49,889 bases of DNA from Planctomycetota bacterium (GCA_018970785.1 JAGWVR010000014.1:1-49889), one strand, 5' to 3'; positions 31,362-40,824 are shown, counted from the first letter of the stretch. Made by a program: numbers and translations. Notes: generated by a model from the sequence alone, not told the origin.

Positions 31362-31465
31362 GAGAACGTGCCCGGCCGCCGGATGCGGCCGCTGGCGGCC
31401 CAGGAAACCATCGGCGTTTCCCGCCGTCGCCCGAGTGGACCATGGCCTCAGAGGGCTTTGTCCAC
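31362..31465 (-). repeat. Dispersed repeat R1, copy B, directly after the photolyase stop
   Basis: On the minus strand it begins GTGGACAAAGCCCTCTGAGG 6 bases after the photolyase stop codon. GTGGAC and GTCCAC form a 6-bp stem, CGGCG-GGAAA-CGCCG a small hairpin, and CGGCCGC/GGCGGCCG a third. It matches copy A at 18436-18541. Confidence 0.7.
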
Positions 31466-31471
31466 GGGCTG

Positions 31472-32914
31472 CTAGCGCTTCGCCGAAACCTTCGCCAGCG
31501 CCGCCAGCGCCAGTTTCCGCGCCTCGGCATGATCGACGATCGGCTCGGGGTAGTCGCGGCCGAGGACGAGGCCGTTGCGCTCGAGCGGCTTGGCCGCCGC
31601 CGGTTCGTGGATCACGTCGGCATCGAGCCGGGCCAGCTCCGGCACCCACTTCCGCACGTAGGCGCCGTCGGGGTCGAACTTCTCCCCTTGGCTCGTCGGA
31701 TTGAAGATCCGGAAATAAGGGGCGGCGTCGGCGCCGCAGCCGGCCGCCCACTGCCAGCCGAGCGTGTTGGCGGCCAAATCGGCGTCGACGAGCGTGTCGA
31801 AGAACCAGCGCGCCCCCTCGAGCCAGGAGATCCGCAGGTCCTTGACGAGGAAACTGGCGACGATCATCCGCACGCGGTTGTGCATCCAGCCGGTGGCCCA
31901 CAACTGCCGCATCCCGGCGTCGACGATCGGAAACCCGGTCCGGCCGCGCTGCCAGGCCTCGAGCCCGACCGGGTCTTCCACCCAGGGGAAGGCAGCGTAC
32001 TGCTGCCGCAGCGGCGCATCAGGGGTGTGCGGGAAGTGGTGGAGCAGGTGGGAGGCGAACTCGCGCCAGCCCAGCTCGCGGAGATAGACCTCGGGGCTGC
32101 CGGTGATCTTCGCCGCCGGTTTGCCCCCCACCGCGTCGCGGACCGCGTGCCAGATCCGCCGCGGCGAGATCTCTCCGAAGTGGAGGTGCGGGCTCAGGGC
32201 GCTCGTGCCGTCGTGGTCGGGGCGGTCGCGCTCGGTGCCGTAGCCGGCCAGGCCGCGGTCGAGGAACCGGTCGAGCCGCTTTCGCGCCGCCGCCTCGCCG
32301 GGCACCCAGGTCGTGCGCATCGTGCCGGCCCAGTCGATCCGCGGGAGGAGGCCGAGCGATTCGATCGGCACGCTCGCCAGCCCGGCGCCCTTCGCCGCGG
32401 GGGTCAACTTCCGCGGCGCGGCGCGCGGCACGTCGGGCTCGTCGCGCGACAACAGCGCCCGCCAGAACGGCGTGAACACCTGGTAGGGCCGCCCCTCTTT
32501 CGTCGCCACGTGCGTCGGCTCGTGGAGCAGCGATCCGTTGAAGCTCTCGACCTCGAGGCCGGCGGCAGCGAGCTCCTTCTTGATCGTGGTGTCGCGGGCC
32601 ACGAGCGCCGGCTCACGGAGGCGGTTCCAGGCGACGTGCGTGGCTCCGGCGGCCTGCGCCACCTCCCGAAGGGCCTTCGCCGACGGCCCGCGCCGCACGA
32701 CGAGCGCCACCCCGGCCTTGGCAAGCGCGCCGGAGAGGCTGCCGAGTGACCCGTGGAGCCACCAGCGCGACGCCCCGCCGGGCTCCCACGGTGCCTCCTC
32801 CTCGGGGGCGTGGACGTAGAGCGGCACGACCGCGCCGCGGGCCGCGGCCGCCGCCAGCGCCGGGTTGTCATCGAGGCGCAGGTCGCGGCGGAACCAGACG
32901 ATCGTGACGGCCAT
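31472..32914 (-). CDS. phr: Deoxyribodipyrimidine photolyase (class I CPD photolyase/cryptochrome family)
   Basis: Light-driven repair of UV cyclobutane dimers using FAD. 480 residues. The ATG at 32914 follows GGGAGC at a good distance. The N-terminal antenna domain begins TIVWFRRDLRLDDNPAL. The FAD domain shows STRUCTURE-type motifs of class I: SALSPHLHFGEISPR, LGWREFASHLLHHFP, RTGFPIVDAGMRQLWATGWM, HNRVRMIVASFLVKDL and GWQWAAGCGADAAPYFRIFN. This is the standard length for the family. It is followed by repeat R1, and preceded 78 bases upstream by the end of a lipoprotein gene on the same strand. Confidence 0.95.
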   Translation of the reverse strand: MAVTIVWFRRDLRLDDNPALAAAAARGAVVPLYVHAPEEEAPWEPGGASRWWLHGSLGSLSGALAKAGVALVVRRGPSAKALREVAQAAGATHVAWNRLREPALVARDTTIKKELAAAGLEVESFNGSLLHEPTHVATKEGRPYQVFTPFWRALLSRDEPDVPRAAPRKLTPAAKGAGLASVPIESLGLLPRIDWAGTMRTTWVPGEAAARKRLDRFLDRGLAGYGTERDRPDHDGTSALSPHLHFGEISPRRIWHAVRDAVGGKPAAKITGSPEVYLRELGWREFASHLLHHFPHTPDAPLRQQYAAFPWVEDPVGLEAWQRGRTGFPIVDAGMRQLWATGWMHNRVRMIVASFLVKDLRISWLEGARWFFDTLVDADLAANTLGWQWAAGCGADAAPYFRIFNPTSQGEKFDPDGAYVRKWVPELARLDADVIHEPAAAKPLERNGLVLGRDYPEPIVDHAEARKLALAALAKVSAKR

Positions 32915-32991
32915 GGGAGTGCTCCCTCGTGCCTGAAGGTAGCAGGCCCTTAGGGAAGGTGACACCCGCGCTAGCCGTCACGGCAACGCCC

Positions 32992-33483
32992 TCAACCTCC
33001 CTCGACCGTGATCGTCAGGGCCGGATCGCCTGTCGGCGGAATCGTGACCTTGATCTTGGGCCGACCGGGATTCCCATACCGGCCGCCGAGACGATCCGGT
33101 CCGCCGCCGCCGCCGCCTTCGCTCGACAGCGACAAGCGCCCCTCCTTGGCCCGCTCTGGCCAGACGACGGTCACGCCATATTCCCCGGGAACGGCGCCGT
33201 CGTCCGGAGAGCCGGTCGTGAGGCGGAACGATCCGTCGTCAGCCGTCGTCGCCACGGGCTTCGCCGCGTTCACTCGATCGGCGGCCTGCGGGTGGAACAC
33301 GACCAGGGCCCCTCCGCAGGGCGTGCCCGCCGCGGTGACGACCCTGCCGCCTGCGGCCACGGGGCGCGGTCCGCCGCGCGGACCGCATCCGGCAAGGACC
33401 GCGCAGCCAACCACGAGCCACCACCGTGAGGACGGCAGCACGGCGATCGCGCGGGCGCCCTCGATGATCGTGCCGGGGCTCAT
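32992..33483 (-). CDS. Lipoprotein with carboxypeptidase-regulatory-like (Ig-like) domain
   Basis: 163 residues. The ATG at 33483 overlaps the stop of the upstream DUF1559 gene (ATGA). Lipobox VLAGC lies near residue 34. The mature part reads [39 protein letters not shown] and EYGVTVVW, the pattern of small planctomycete lipoproteins that accompany DUF1559 genes. A Gly-rich loop and [11 protein letters not shown] end the protein. Function is unknown; lipid anchoring in the envelope is predicted. Confidence 0.8.
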   Translation of the reverse strand: MSPGTIIEGARAIAVLPSSRWWLVVGCAVLAGCGPRGGPRPVAAGGRVVTAAGTPCGGALVVFHPQAADRVNAAKPVATTADDGSFRLTTGSPDDGAVPGEYGVTVVWPERAKEGRLSLSSEGGGGGGPDRLGGRYGNPGRPKIKVTIPPTGDPALTITVEGG

Positions 33484-34532
33484 TCGCTCACCGGCGACGT
33501 CTCGGCCGGCGTCATTCCCGCGCACGACGCGGTCAGCAACGCGGCGTAAACCTGCGGGGTGATCGAATCGGCGAGGAAACGGACGCTGCCGTCGGTGAAC
33601 ACGTGGCCGGCCACGCCGGGGTGAAACGCGAACGTCTCGTTGTCGTTGTGGCAGTTGATCACGCAGTTCCCCGGAGCCGTCCTGGTCCCGGCGACGGCAC
33701 CGTCGAGGCCGTAGTCATTCTCGTGATGGCCCCACCCGCCGTCGTTGAGCTGCACTCCGGACTGCCGCGCCACACCGATGAAGAAATCGGGACGACCGGC
33801 ATCCTCACAGAGGAGGATCGTGGCCGTGGTCCCGTCGGTGATGGCGGCCATCCGGTGGGCCTCGCCGACCTGCAGACCAGGAACGAGGCCGGCCGCCACA
33901 CCCGCCCCGCGGGCTGCCGGCCGCATCGCGCTGAACAGTGCCGCCTGCTGCGTGCCGGCGGGATACCCGAAAAACGTGATCGACCCGGGATTGATCGAGC
34001 TGTTGGTGGCATAGTCGGTCACGGCGAGCCGCTGGTAAGGGAACGGCGCGGCGAACGTGAACACCCCCGACACCGTCCGCTCCGCTCCGCCCGGAGCCGA
34101 CGGGCAGATGAGCGTCGGGATCGGGTTCCGCAGGACCGCCTGGTTGTCGGGCGTTCCCGGGACGATCGACGGAGATGACATCCAGGGTAACTTTTGGTTG
34201 TAGGCACTGAACAGCGTCTGTTGCTCCATGTAGGGGAGCAGTGCGATCGTCCACGCATGGACCACGCCGGGATAGGGGAAACCGGGCTGGCCGGACGTGC
34301 CGGGGGGCAGGCCGAGTTCGACGACGAGGCTTGCAGGCAAGCGCTTGGTCGCGGATTCGACGTTGAGTGCCGCAAGGCCGAGTTGCTTGAGGTTGTTGCC
34401 GCAGGCACTGCGCCGCGCCGCTTCGCGGGCAGCCTGGACCGCGGGAAGCAGCAGTCCGACGAGGGTGCCGATGATGGCGATGACGACGAGCAACTCCACC
34501 AGCGTGAAGCCGGTGCGACGAGAAGGCGACAT
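33480..34532 (-). CDS. DUF1559 prepilin-like protein (2 of 3)
   Basis: 350 residues. The ATG at 34532 has GGAG upstream. Prepilin leader [20 protein letters not shown], then [20 protein letters not shown], and H-x9-DG motif [15 protein letters not shown] near the C-terminus. It is coupled by ATGA to the lipoprotein gene downstream, so the two probably act together at the cell surface. Confidence 0.93.
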   Translation of the reverse strand: MSPSRRTGFTLVELLVVIAIIGTLVGLLLPAVQAAREAARRSACGNNLKQLGLAALNVESATKRLPASLVVELGLPPGTSGQPGFPYPGVVHAWTIALLPYMEQQTLFSAYNQKLPWMSSPSIVPGTPDNQAVLRNPIPTLICPSAPGGAERTVSGVFTFAAPFPYQRLAVTDYATNSSINPGSITFFGYPAGTQQAALFSAMRPAARGAGVAAGLVPGLQVGEAHRMAAITDGTTATILLCEDAGRPDFFIGVARQSGVQLNDGGWGHHENDYGLDGAVAGTRTAPGNCVINCHNDNETFAFHPGVAGHVFTDGSVRFLADSITPQVYAALLTASCAGMTPAETSPVSE

Positions 34533-34677
34533 GAAGAGGCTCCGGACTGGACGATGATGATGACAGCCGACAACAAACTCGGAGAGGATCGTACGGACCA
34601 TTTGTCCGATTCACGCAAGCGGCGTGCGAGGATTTCGTGAAACCCTCGCGCGAGATGGCGGCGGACCGGTCTTGCTG

Positions 34678-35448
34678 TCACCGCGGCCGGCGGGGCGGGG
34701 CCTGGCCCCGGGTCGCCGTGGGCGCGTCCTCCCGCAGATGGACCCGGGCGTTGAAGGCGATGACGATGCGGTCGGCGTGGCCGCGGTATGGGAGGGCGGC
34801 GTGCAGCAGATACGACGGAAAAATCAGCAGCATGCCGTCGCGGATCGGCACGTCGAGCGACGGTGTCAGGTAGCGATTGCCGAAGTCGCGGTAGCCACCT
34901 CCCGTGAGCAGTGGCGAGTAGAATCGGCTTCCGCCGTTGGGCGCGGCCCCGCTCGGCGAGGGCCCGGAGTCACCGACCGCGACGTAGAAGATCCCGCACC
35001 AGCTGCAGCCGTCATGCCAGTGAGCATCGTGAAATCCCGAGTCATTCGTCACGTGATACCAGCTGTCGACGAGCTCGACGACGAGCTCGGCGGGCGTTCC
35101 CGATGGGGTGTTGGCGATAGTCGCCGCCATGGCGACCGTGCCACGGATGAATTCGATCAGCGCGGCGAATTCATCGGCCGAATGGGCAAACAGGTCGAAG
35201 TCGCTCTCGGCGAGCCCTGCTGCCGGCTTGGAGCCGATCGCCACATCGCTGTCGACCGTGGTTCGCTGCCGCTGCCGCAGGATGCGGACGTGTTCCACGA
35301 TCGGTTCACGCCAGCGCTCGAAGTCGCGCCACTGCCGGAGGAAGAACATCGTTGCCCACGCCTGGACCCCGCGCAGGCCGTCGCCACCGTCAGATTCCGT
35401 CGCCATCTCAGCTTGCCCCTCACTCGGTCGGGTTTTCGACTCGTTCAT
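34678..35448 (-). CDS. PF13759-type 2OG-Fe(II) oxygenase (paralogue 1)
   Basis: 256 residues from the ATG at 35448, or 242 from the ATG at 35406, which has a better ribosome site (GAGGGG). The C-terminal half has the family core: HDAHWHDGCSWCGIFYVAVG with candidate iron ligands, then GMLLIFPSYLLHAALPYRG with the distal His, and DRIVIAFNAR. This matches putative 2-oxoglutarate/Fe(II) hydroxylases (PF13759/TIGR02466). The substrate is unknown. It diverges from a second member of the same family only 47 bases away. Confidence 0.8.
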   Translation of the reverse strand: MNESKTRPSEGQAEMATESDGGDGLRGVQAWATMFFLRQWRDFERWREPIVEHVRILRQRQRTTVDSDVAIGSKPAAGLAESDFDLFAHSADEFAALIEFIRGTVAMAATIANTPSGTPAELVVELVDSWYHVTNDSGFHDAHWHDGCSWCGIFYVAVGDSGPSPSGAAPNGGSRFYSPLLTGGGYRDFGNRYLTPSLDVPIRDGMLLIFPSYLLHAALPYRGHADRIVIAFNARVHLREDAPTATRGQAPPRRPR

Positions 35449-35495
35449 CGTGGACCGCTGTCAGTCCGATCCCGACACCGGAGGATCACCGCGCG

Positions 35496-36197
35496 ATGAC
35501 TTCAGTGGCTCACGTTTCGGGTAGTTCGCCGGAGCGCCGGCCGGGCGGCTCAGTGGTCGCCGCCTTTCCCACCTTGATCGGTCAGTTCGCGTTGCCCGAT
35601 ACCGCGGCTGTGGACACGGCGCTCACCGCCGACATCCTCCGCCGCATGGCGAGCTCGGGAAGCCATGACTTCGCGAACGTCGGCGGCTGGCATTCCGCGG
35701 CCGATCTGCTCGACTGGCCCGGGAGCGCGGTCGTCACGCTGCGTTCCTGGATTTCCGCCGGGCTCGCCGAGATGGTCGCCGCCACCGCGCGGCTTCCCGA
35801 AGCCCGCGTCGCGCCAGGGGGGCCACGCGGGAGTTTCTCGATCTCCGCCTGGGCCAACGTTGCCGCACCGGGGCATTACCACCGCACCCACAACCATCCC
35901 GGAAGTGCCTGGTCGGGGTGTTACTATCCGATGGGTGTTCCGGGAGCTGACAGTGTTACGCCCTCCAGTGCGGCGTCTGCCGGAGGCCTCGGCGGGCTGT
36001 TGGAGCTCCACGACCCGCGGGCGTTCACCGAGATGATCGAGACGCCCGCGTCCCCGTACGGACAGCGCCTGCTTGTCCGCCCGCAACCCGGCCTGCTCGT
36101 GCTGTTTCCAGGCTGGCTCTATCACTTCGTTCACCCGCATACGGGCCCGGGAAAGAGGATTTCGATCGCCTTTAACGCCCGGTGGAATTCCTCGTGA
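35496..36197 (+). CDS. PF13759-type 2OG-Fe(II) oxygenase (paralogue 2)
   Basis: 233 residues. The ATG at 35496 has GGAGG upstream. The core is clearer than in paralogue 1: ISAWANVAAPGHYHRTHNHP, then AWSGCYYPMG, and PGLLVLFPGWLYHFVHPHTG with KRISIAFNARW. His residues in HYHRTHNHP and the His in WLYHF are the likely metal ligands, and the Arg before ISIAFN would bind 2-oxoglutarate. Its last 4 bases overlap the sulfotransferase-like gene (GTGA), so both are probably made together. Confidence 0.84.
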   Translation: MTSVAHVSGSSPERRPGGSVVAAFPTLIGQFALPDTAAVDTALTADILRRMASSGSHDFANVGGWHSAADLLDWPGSAVVTLRSWISAGLAEMVAATARLPEARVAPGGPRGSFSISAWANVAAPGHYHRTHNHPGSAWSGCYYPMGVPGADSVTPSSAASAGGLGGLLELHDPRAFTEMIETPASPYGQRLLVRPQPGLLVLFPGWLYHFVHPHTGPGKRISIAFNARWNSS

Positions 36198-37153
36198 CGT
36201 TTTCGGTCGATCAGCTGCGGCAGGCGGTGCTCGCTTCGGCGGCGCTGTTTCCCCTCGACGTCGTGGCTGCGGGAGTCCGGTTCGTCGCTCTCACCGAACA
36301 GGACTACCGCGCGGCGAGTTTTCTCGATCAGCGTCTGCTCGGCCCGCACTCGCGCGTCGGAGACGTCCCGTGGAAGTGGCTGGAAGACTGGTGCCCGGAG
36401 CAGCCGCCGGGCTGTGACTTCATCTTTCACGTGTCCCATGCCGGGTCGACGTTGATCTCGCGGCTGGTGGGCGAGGTCCCGTCGGTGCTGGCGCTCCGCG
36501 AGCCGCTGCTGCTGCGCTCGATTGCCCGGGGGGAGCATGCCGACCGCCTGGGGCTGTTGCTGCGGCTGTGGTCGCGCGGATTCCACCCCGGTCAACGGCC
36601 TGTCATCAAGGCGACCAGCCATGCCAACGCCATTGCCGCGCGGCTCCTTGATGCGGTTCCCGACTCCCGCGCGGTGCTCCTCGAGGTACCGGTGGAGACG
36701 TTCCTCGCGGCGGTACTCGACGGCGCACCGGGGGACGTCCGTGGCGGTGCGGAATCGCGGTTGCGGCGCCTGCAGGCGTTCGGCCGTGCGACCGGGCAAC
36801 GCGTCGAGGAGCTGTCGATCGGGGAGGCGGCGGCCATGGCGTGGCTCTGCGAATCGCTGTCGTTGGCCGAGCTGGCGCGCGACTATCCCGGCCGGACGAA
36901 GAGGTTCGACTTCGATCGGTTCCTCGCCGATGTCCCTGCCGGCGTCGACCGTGTCCTCGGTCATCTGCGGCGCCCCGAACGAGTCGCCTCGATCGACTGG
37001 CGGACGATCGTCGGCTGCTACGCGAAGCAGCCCGGAGTGCCCTACGACGCAGCGACTCGGGCCCGGTTGCTGGAGCAATCCCGCCTCCAACACCATGAGG
37101 AGATCGACCGCGGTTTGGCATGGCTGGCGCGGCACGGCGAATCCCCGCGGTGA
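36194..37153 (+). CDS. Sulfotransferase-like P-loop protein
   Basis: 319 residues from the GTG at 36194, chosen because GGTGGA lies seven bases upstream and GTGA overlaps the previous stop; a GTG at 36182 is also in frame. CDFIFHVSHAGSTLISRLVG at about residue 76 resembles the phosphosulfate-binding loop of sulfotransferases, followed by LALREPLLLRS, where the family has a similar EP motif. The middle RPVIKATSHANAIAARLLDA fits the second core strand. Whether it transfers sulfate is unproved. Its link to a hydroxylase suggests hydroxylation followed by sulfation of a shared substrate. Confidence 0.62.
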   Translation: MTFSVDQLRQAVLASAALFPLDVVAAGVRFVALTEQDYRAASFLDQRLLGPHSRVGDVPWKWLEDWCPEQPPGCDFIFHVSHAGSTLISRLVGEVPSVLALREPLLLRSIARGEHADRLGLLLRLWSRGFHPGQRPVIKATSHANAIAARLLDAVPDSRAVLLEVPVETFLAAVLDGAPGDVRGGAESRLRRLQAFGRATGQRVEELSIGEAAAMAWLCESLSLAELARDYPGRTKRFDFDRFLADVPAGVDRVLGHLRRPERVASIDWRTIVGCYAKQPGVPYDAATRARLLEQSRLQHHEEIDRGLAWLARHGESPR

Positions 37154-37185
37154 CGACGCCGTGCCCCGGGCCAGCGGCCGCGGAG

Positions 37186-39159
37186 TCATCGTGCCGACGG
37201 TCCATCGGGTCGTGGTTTGCGGACTGTCAAGGTGTCGAACAGCTGGCCTTCCAAGCCATAGCTCTTCAATTCCAACTCATGCCCGTTGACCGATACGAAC
37301 ACGAAGTGATGCCCCCGCCGGACGTTGTTTTGAAACGGAGGGCGGATCGGTCCGGCTTGTTCGAGCCCGCCTCCCCCACCGCCGGTGATCATGTAGATCG
37401 TGCCACCGTCTTCGACGACGGTCCCTCCGCGCACCGGCCACGTGCGCTCGTAGGAATGGATGTGGCCGTTCCACACGATATCGACGCCGTACTCGTCGAA
37501 CAGCTTCGTCAACGGGCGGATCCGCGTGTCACCCCAGGTGCTCCTGCCTTTCCACAAGTTGCCGTAGTCATCCTCGTCGGACGAGTACGACGGATGGTGG
37601 TAGGCGACGAACGTCCACACCGTGTGCGCGGTGCCGGCAGCGCGGGCGCGGCGCAGCGTCGTGAGCTGTTCGTCGAGCCAGCGGTACTGTTCGCTGTCCG
37701 GGTCGAGCTTCTTGTTGGAGTCGAGCATGAAGAATCGGGCGTTGCCGTAGTCGAATGCATACCGGTATTCCGGTGCCGGGAGGTCCATGTAACGGTAGTA
37801 GTGGTCGGCGTCACGCTCGTGGTTGCCGAGCACGGGGTAGAACGGGACGCGGGCGAACAGCGGCGCCATGCTGGCGAAGAATTCCTCTACCCACTGCCGC
37901 TTCACCGGACCATCTTCGACCAGATCTCCGGGAACGACGAGGAAGTTGGGGCGCAATCCCCACGCGAGCTTTGCCAAAGCACCGTTGACGGCCGGATTGC
38001 CCTGCGTGTCGGCGATGACGGTAAAGGCGAACGGGGTTTCTGGCAGGGCGGCTGTCTGGAACGATCCCGGATCGCTACGGGCGACGTCCGGAGTGCTGTC
38101 GCCATCGATGATCACCTGGTAGTAGTGGCCGGTCTCGGCGGCAAGACCGTCGAGGACCGCCGTGTGGAGGAGCCGATCGTCGGTCGCCGCCGTCACCTCA
38201 CGGTCGAACCGCGCCGTCTCCCCGAAGCGGACACGGACGGAAGCCGGACGATCGGTTTCGCACATCACTCGAATCGAAGTGGTGGTCGCGAACTGCAGGT
38301 ATGGCCGGACGACGAACGAGGCTGCCGCGGCGGGGGTGACTGCCGGCGGGGCGAGGGCTGCCGCGCGGTAATGGGCGAACTCGTGCTCGATCCACTGTCC
38401 GGTGGCAGCGAGATCGTAGACGGCAACCTGCGCGAGTCTGCCCGTGAGCAGGAACGACTCGTCCGCATCGACGTAGCCTCCGACGACGAGCCGCGCGTCA
38501 TCGGGATAGAGGATGTCACCCTGTTGGTCGCGCGACTCGCCCTCGACCACGCCATTGACCCAGAGTTGCATCGTCGCCCCGTCATACACCCCGCAGACGT
38601 GATACCACCGACCCGGTTCGGGAGTCGTCACGCCGCGGACGTACGTCATCCGGCCGTTGCCGTCGTCAGCGCCCTGCGCGGCCAGCGCGAATGTGAATGT
38701 CGTCTGATCGTACCCCAACACCCAGCCGCGTTCGGCATCGCCATTGTCCTGGAACGCGCCGATGATCCCGCCGTACGGCAGCAGCTCGTCGACACCGACC
38801 CATGCCGAGACCGTCAGATGCCTGCTCGGAAGACCGCGCCGGACATCGGCCCATGGCGCGGTGGCGACGAACGACGTTTCGTTTCCGTCGAGCAGGAGGC
38901 CCCGCAGGGGTCCTTCGCTGAGAAGACGCGGTTCCCCTGCGACTTTCAAATCGGGACCGGCTTCGGACACGAGAACACCGTCGTGCAGACTGCCGCCACG
39001 AAACAGCCACTGGCAGCGCGGGTCGGGACCGTCATGTCCGGCCGCGGTTGAAACCGCACACAACCACGCCACGAGAAGGGCGCCTCCGGACCGCAGACGC
39101 GCCGCGGTGATTGCCGGCCCGCCCGCGCCCTGCATCGCCCTTCCGTCGACAGTCATCAT
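37186..39159 (-). CDS. Exported LamG + purple-acid-phosphatase-like metallophosphoesterase
   Basis: 657 residues from the ATG at 39159 (an adjacent ATG at 39156 has better spacing to GGGGAG). A signal segment lies near residues 25-41 (ALLVAWLCAVSTAAG). Residues about 90-270 form a LamG-like concanavalin domain (HLTVSAWVGVDEL, WYHVCGVYDGATMQLWVNG). Residues about 285-375 form an FN3-like domain. The rest is a calcineurin-type phosphoesterase: FTVIADTQGN, VPGDLVEDG, YPVLGNHERD, YHHPSYSS and VWNGHIHSYER, giving the full metal-ligand set except that the usual first DxH is DTQ. It is last in a minus-strand gene run and convergent with the sulfotransferase-like gene. Confidence 0.85.
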   Translation of the reverse strand: MMTVDGRAMQGAGGPAITAARLRSGGALLVAWLCAVSTAAGHDGPDPRCQWLFRGGSLHDGVLVSEAGPDLKVAGEPRLLSEGPLRGLLLDGNETSFVATAPWADVRRGLPSRHLTVSAWVGVDELLPYGGIIGAFQDNGDAERGWVLGYDQTTFTFALAAQGADDGNGRMTYVRGVTTPEPGRWYHVCGVYDGATMQLWVNGVVEGESRDQQGDILYPDDARLVVGGYVDADESFLLTGRLAQVAVYDLAATGQWIEHEFAHYRAAALAPPAVTPAAAASFVVRPYLQFATTTSIRVMCETDRPASVRVRFGETARFDREVTAATDDRLLHTAVLDGLAAETGHYYQVIIDGDSTPDVARSDPGSFQTAALPETPFAFTVIADTQGNPAVNGALAKLAWGLRPNFLVVPGDLVEDGPVKRQWVEEFFASMAPLFARVPFYPVLGNHERDADHYYRYMDLPAPEYRYAFDYGNARFFMLDSNKKLDPDSEQYRWLDEQLTTLRRARAAGTAHTVWTFVAYHHPSYSSDEDDYGNLWKGRSTWGDTRIRPLTKLFDEYGVDIVWNGHIHSYERTWPVRGGTVVEDGGTIYMITGGGGGGLEQAGPIRPPFQNNVRRGHHFVFVSVNGHELELKSYGLEGQLFDTLTVRKPRPDGPSAR

Positions 39160-39185
39160 GTCACTCCCCGAGGCAGCGCCGCGAA

Positions 39186-40292
39186 TCAATCCGGGGTCGC
39201 CGCCACCTCGCCGTTCCCGCGGGATCCCAGGGCCGCGTAGGTGGCTGCATCGATCGAGTCGGCGATGTACCTGACCGAACCGTCGGTGAGGCCGAACGTC
39301 GCACCGCCGGGATGCCGACTCCCGAAACTGAACTCGTACGCGGCGAAGGCGGCACTTCCCGGCGGGACTTTTCGCGCGTTGATGGGAACGGCCGTGGACC
39401 CGAGATGCTCCGACATGTCGCCTTGATTGGTGGTGTCGACGTCGTCGCCGCCGTACAGCCAATGGTCCTTGCGACCGAAGTTGATCGCGTTGTTCTCGCG
39501 AACCACCCCCATCTCGGGAACGGCCGTGAGATCGGGCTCGGCTTCACCGATGAGGATCGTCGACGACGTGCCGTCGGTGACGCTCGCGATCCGAGTCCCG
39601 GTCAGCCCATACGATTTCCCGTTGAAGGTGATCCGTTGGTGTGGAACACGATTGGTGATCACCCCCTCGAGGTCGTGAATCACCTCGGTCGCCGCACTGC
39701 CTCCCCATGGGGCGTTGGCCACCTGCCGCCGACGATCGACAGTGAGACTGCTGGTGACGCAGCCGAGATAGTTCGTCGGTGCCCGGCGCTGGACGATCCA
39801 GTTGTCACCGGAAATGTCGGCAACCTGGTCCGGAAACGTGGACGACGGGCAGCGGAACGTCGCCAGCGGCTGCTCGCAGACGTAGATGTTCTTGTACCAG
39901 CGATTGTACGCACGGTTGGTGAGCGCCGCGGTGCCGGTGATGCCCGGGACGCCGAATGCCCACTGGTAATTGCCCAGCGAGTCCTCCTGGAACGTGAGCA
40001 ACTGGTACAGCGAGTCCTGCTCGACGAATGGCAAAACGAGGGAATGCCACGACGTGCCGACGTCGAACTCGGCGCCCAGCGGAAACCCTTTGCGTGCATC
40101 GTGGAAATTGAGGATCGCGATCGAGATCTGCTTGGTGTTGTTCTGGCACGCCGAGCGGCGACTCGCCTCACGCGCCGCTTGGACTGCCGGGAGGAGGAGC
40201 CCGACGAGCGTGCCGATGATGGCGATGACGACGAGCAGCTCGACGAGGGTAAACGCCGGGCGGCGGAACGGCGGGCGAAAGGGCTTGGTCAT
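39186..40292 (-). CDS. DUF1559 prepilin-like protein (3 of 3)
   Basis: 368 residues. Prepilin leader [41 protein letters not shown]-x9-DG motif SRHPGGATFGLTDGS near the C-terminus. It lies between a lipoprotein gene (52 bases upstream) and the metallophosphoesterase gene (26 bases downstream), all on the minus strand. AGGA about 11 bases before the ATG is a weak ribosome site. Confidence 0.93.
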   Translation of the reverse strand: MTKPFRPPFRRPAFTLVELLVVIAIIGTLVGLLLPAVQAAREASRRSACQNNTKQISIAILNFHDARKGFPLGAEFDVGTSWHSLVLPFVEQDSLYQLLTFQEDSLGNYQWAFGVPGITGTAALTNRAYNRWYKNIYVCEQPLATFRCPSSTFPDQVADISGDNWIVQRRAPTNYLGCVTSSLTVDRRRQVANAPWGGSAATEVIHDLEGVITNRVPHQRITFNGKSYGLTGTRIASVTDGTSSTILIGEAEPDLTAVPEMGVVRENNAINFGRKDHWLYGGDDVDTTNQGDMSEHLGSTAVPINARKVPPGSAAFAAYEFSFGSRHPGGATFGLTDGSVRYIADSIDAATYAALGSRGNGEVAATPD

Positions 40293-40344
40293 GACGAAAT
40301 CAGTCCTGATAGCGCACGATGGTGGTGGATTGGGAGGCGAGTGG

Positions 40345-40824
40345 TCACGGCCTCGGAGGCAGGTCGAAATCGAACCGATTCTCGATCCCCCGCTTGACCG
40401 TGACAGTCTCGGGGGTGGTGCTTGGCGCCTCGTACGTTTCGGCGAACCTGTTGCGCACCCCACCGGGAACCTCGCTCGGCTTGCTCTCGGCTGGCACGGG
40501 GTTGCCCTTGGCGTCGATCCAGGCGACGAACGTGACCTTGTAGCGCCCGGCCCAGATGCCGGACTCACCCTGCGGGTGCTGGATTTCGAATCGGCCGTCA
40601 CCGTCGGTGATGCCGAATCCGAAACCGTGGCGGTTGGAGTCGAATCGGTCGGTGTCGGGAAACAGCCCGACTTTGCATCCTTCGACGGGCTTGCCGGCAA
40701 GCTTGACCGAACCGACGACCCTCTGCATCGGCGGCTTGCCACAGCCTCCGGCGGCGGCCAACCCGACCGACACGATGACCCCGGCTGCGCCGATTCGGGA
40801 AAGCACGTTCCGAACGCGGCTCAC
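40345..40824 (-). CDS. Lipoprotein with carboxypeptidase-regulatory-like domain
   Basis: 159 residues from the GTG at 40824, with GGGGAA seven bases upstream and a GTGA overlap with the PEP-CTERM gene stop. The signal IGAAGVIVSVGLAAAGGC has lipobox AAGGC. The mature part GSVKLAGKPVEGCKVGLFPD, DGDGRFEI, and GRYKVTFVAW is the same type of small domain as in the lipoprotein at 32992. A longer ATG start at 40869 would overlap the previous gene more and lacks support. Confidence 0.78.
   Translation of the reverse strand: MSRVRNVLSRIGAAGVIVSVGLAAAGGCGKPPMQRVVGSVKLAGKPVEGCKVGLFPDTDRFDSNRHGFGFGITDGDGRFEIQHPQGESGIWAGRYKVTFVAWIDAKGNPVPAESKPSEVPGGVRNRFAETYEAPSTTPETVTVKRGIENRFDFDLPPRP

Larger units (their letters stand above)
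31130..31471. other. Repeat-filled gap downstream of the photolyase gene
   Basis: 342 bases with no gene supported. It holds an inverted partial R2 copy (31198-31222) and R1 copy B (31362-31465). Confidence 0.5.
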
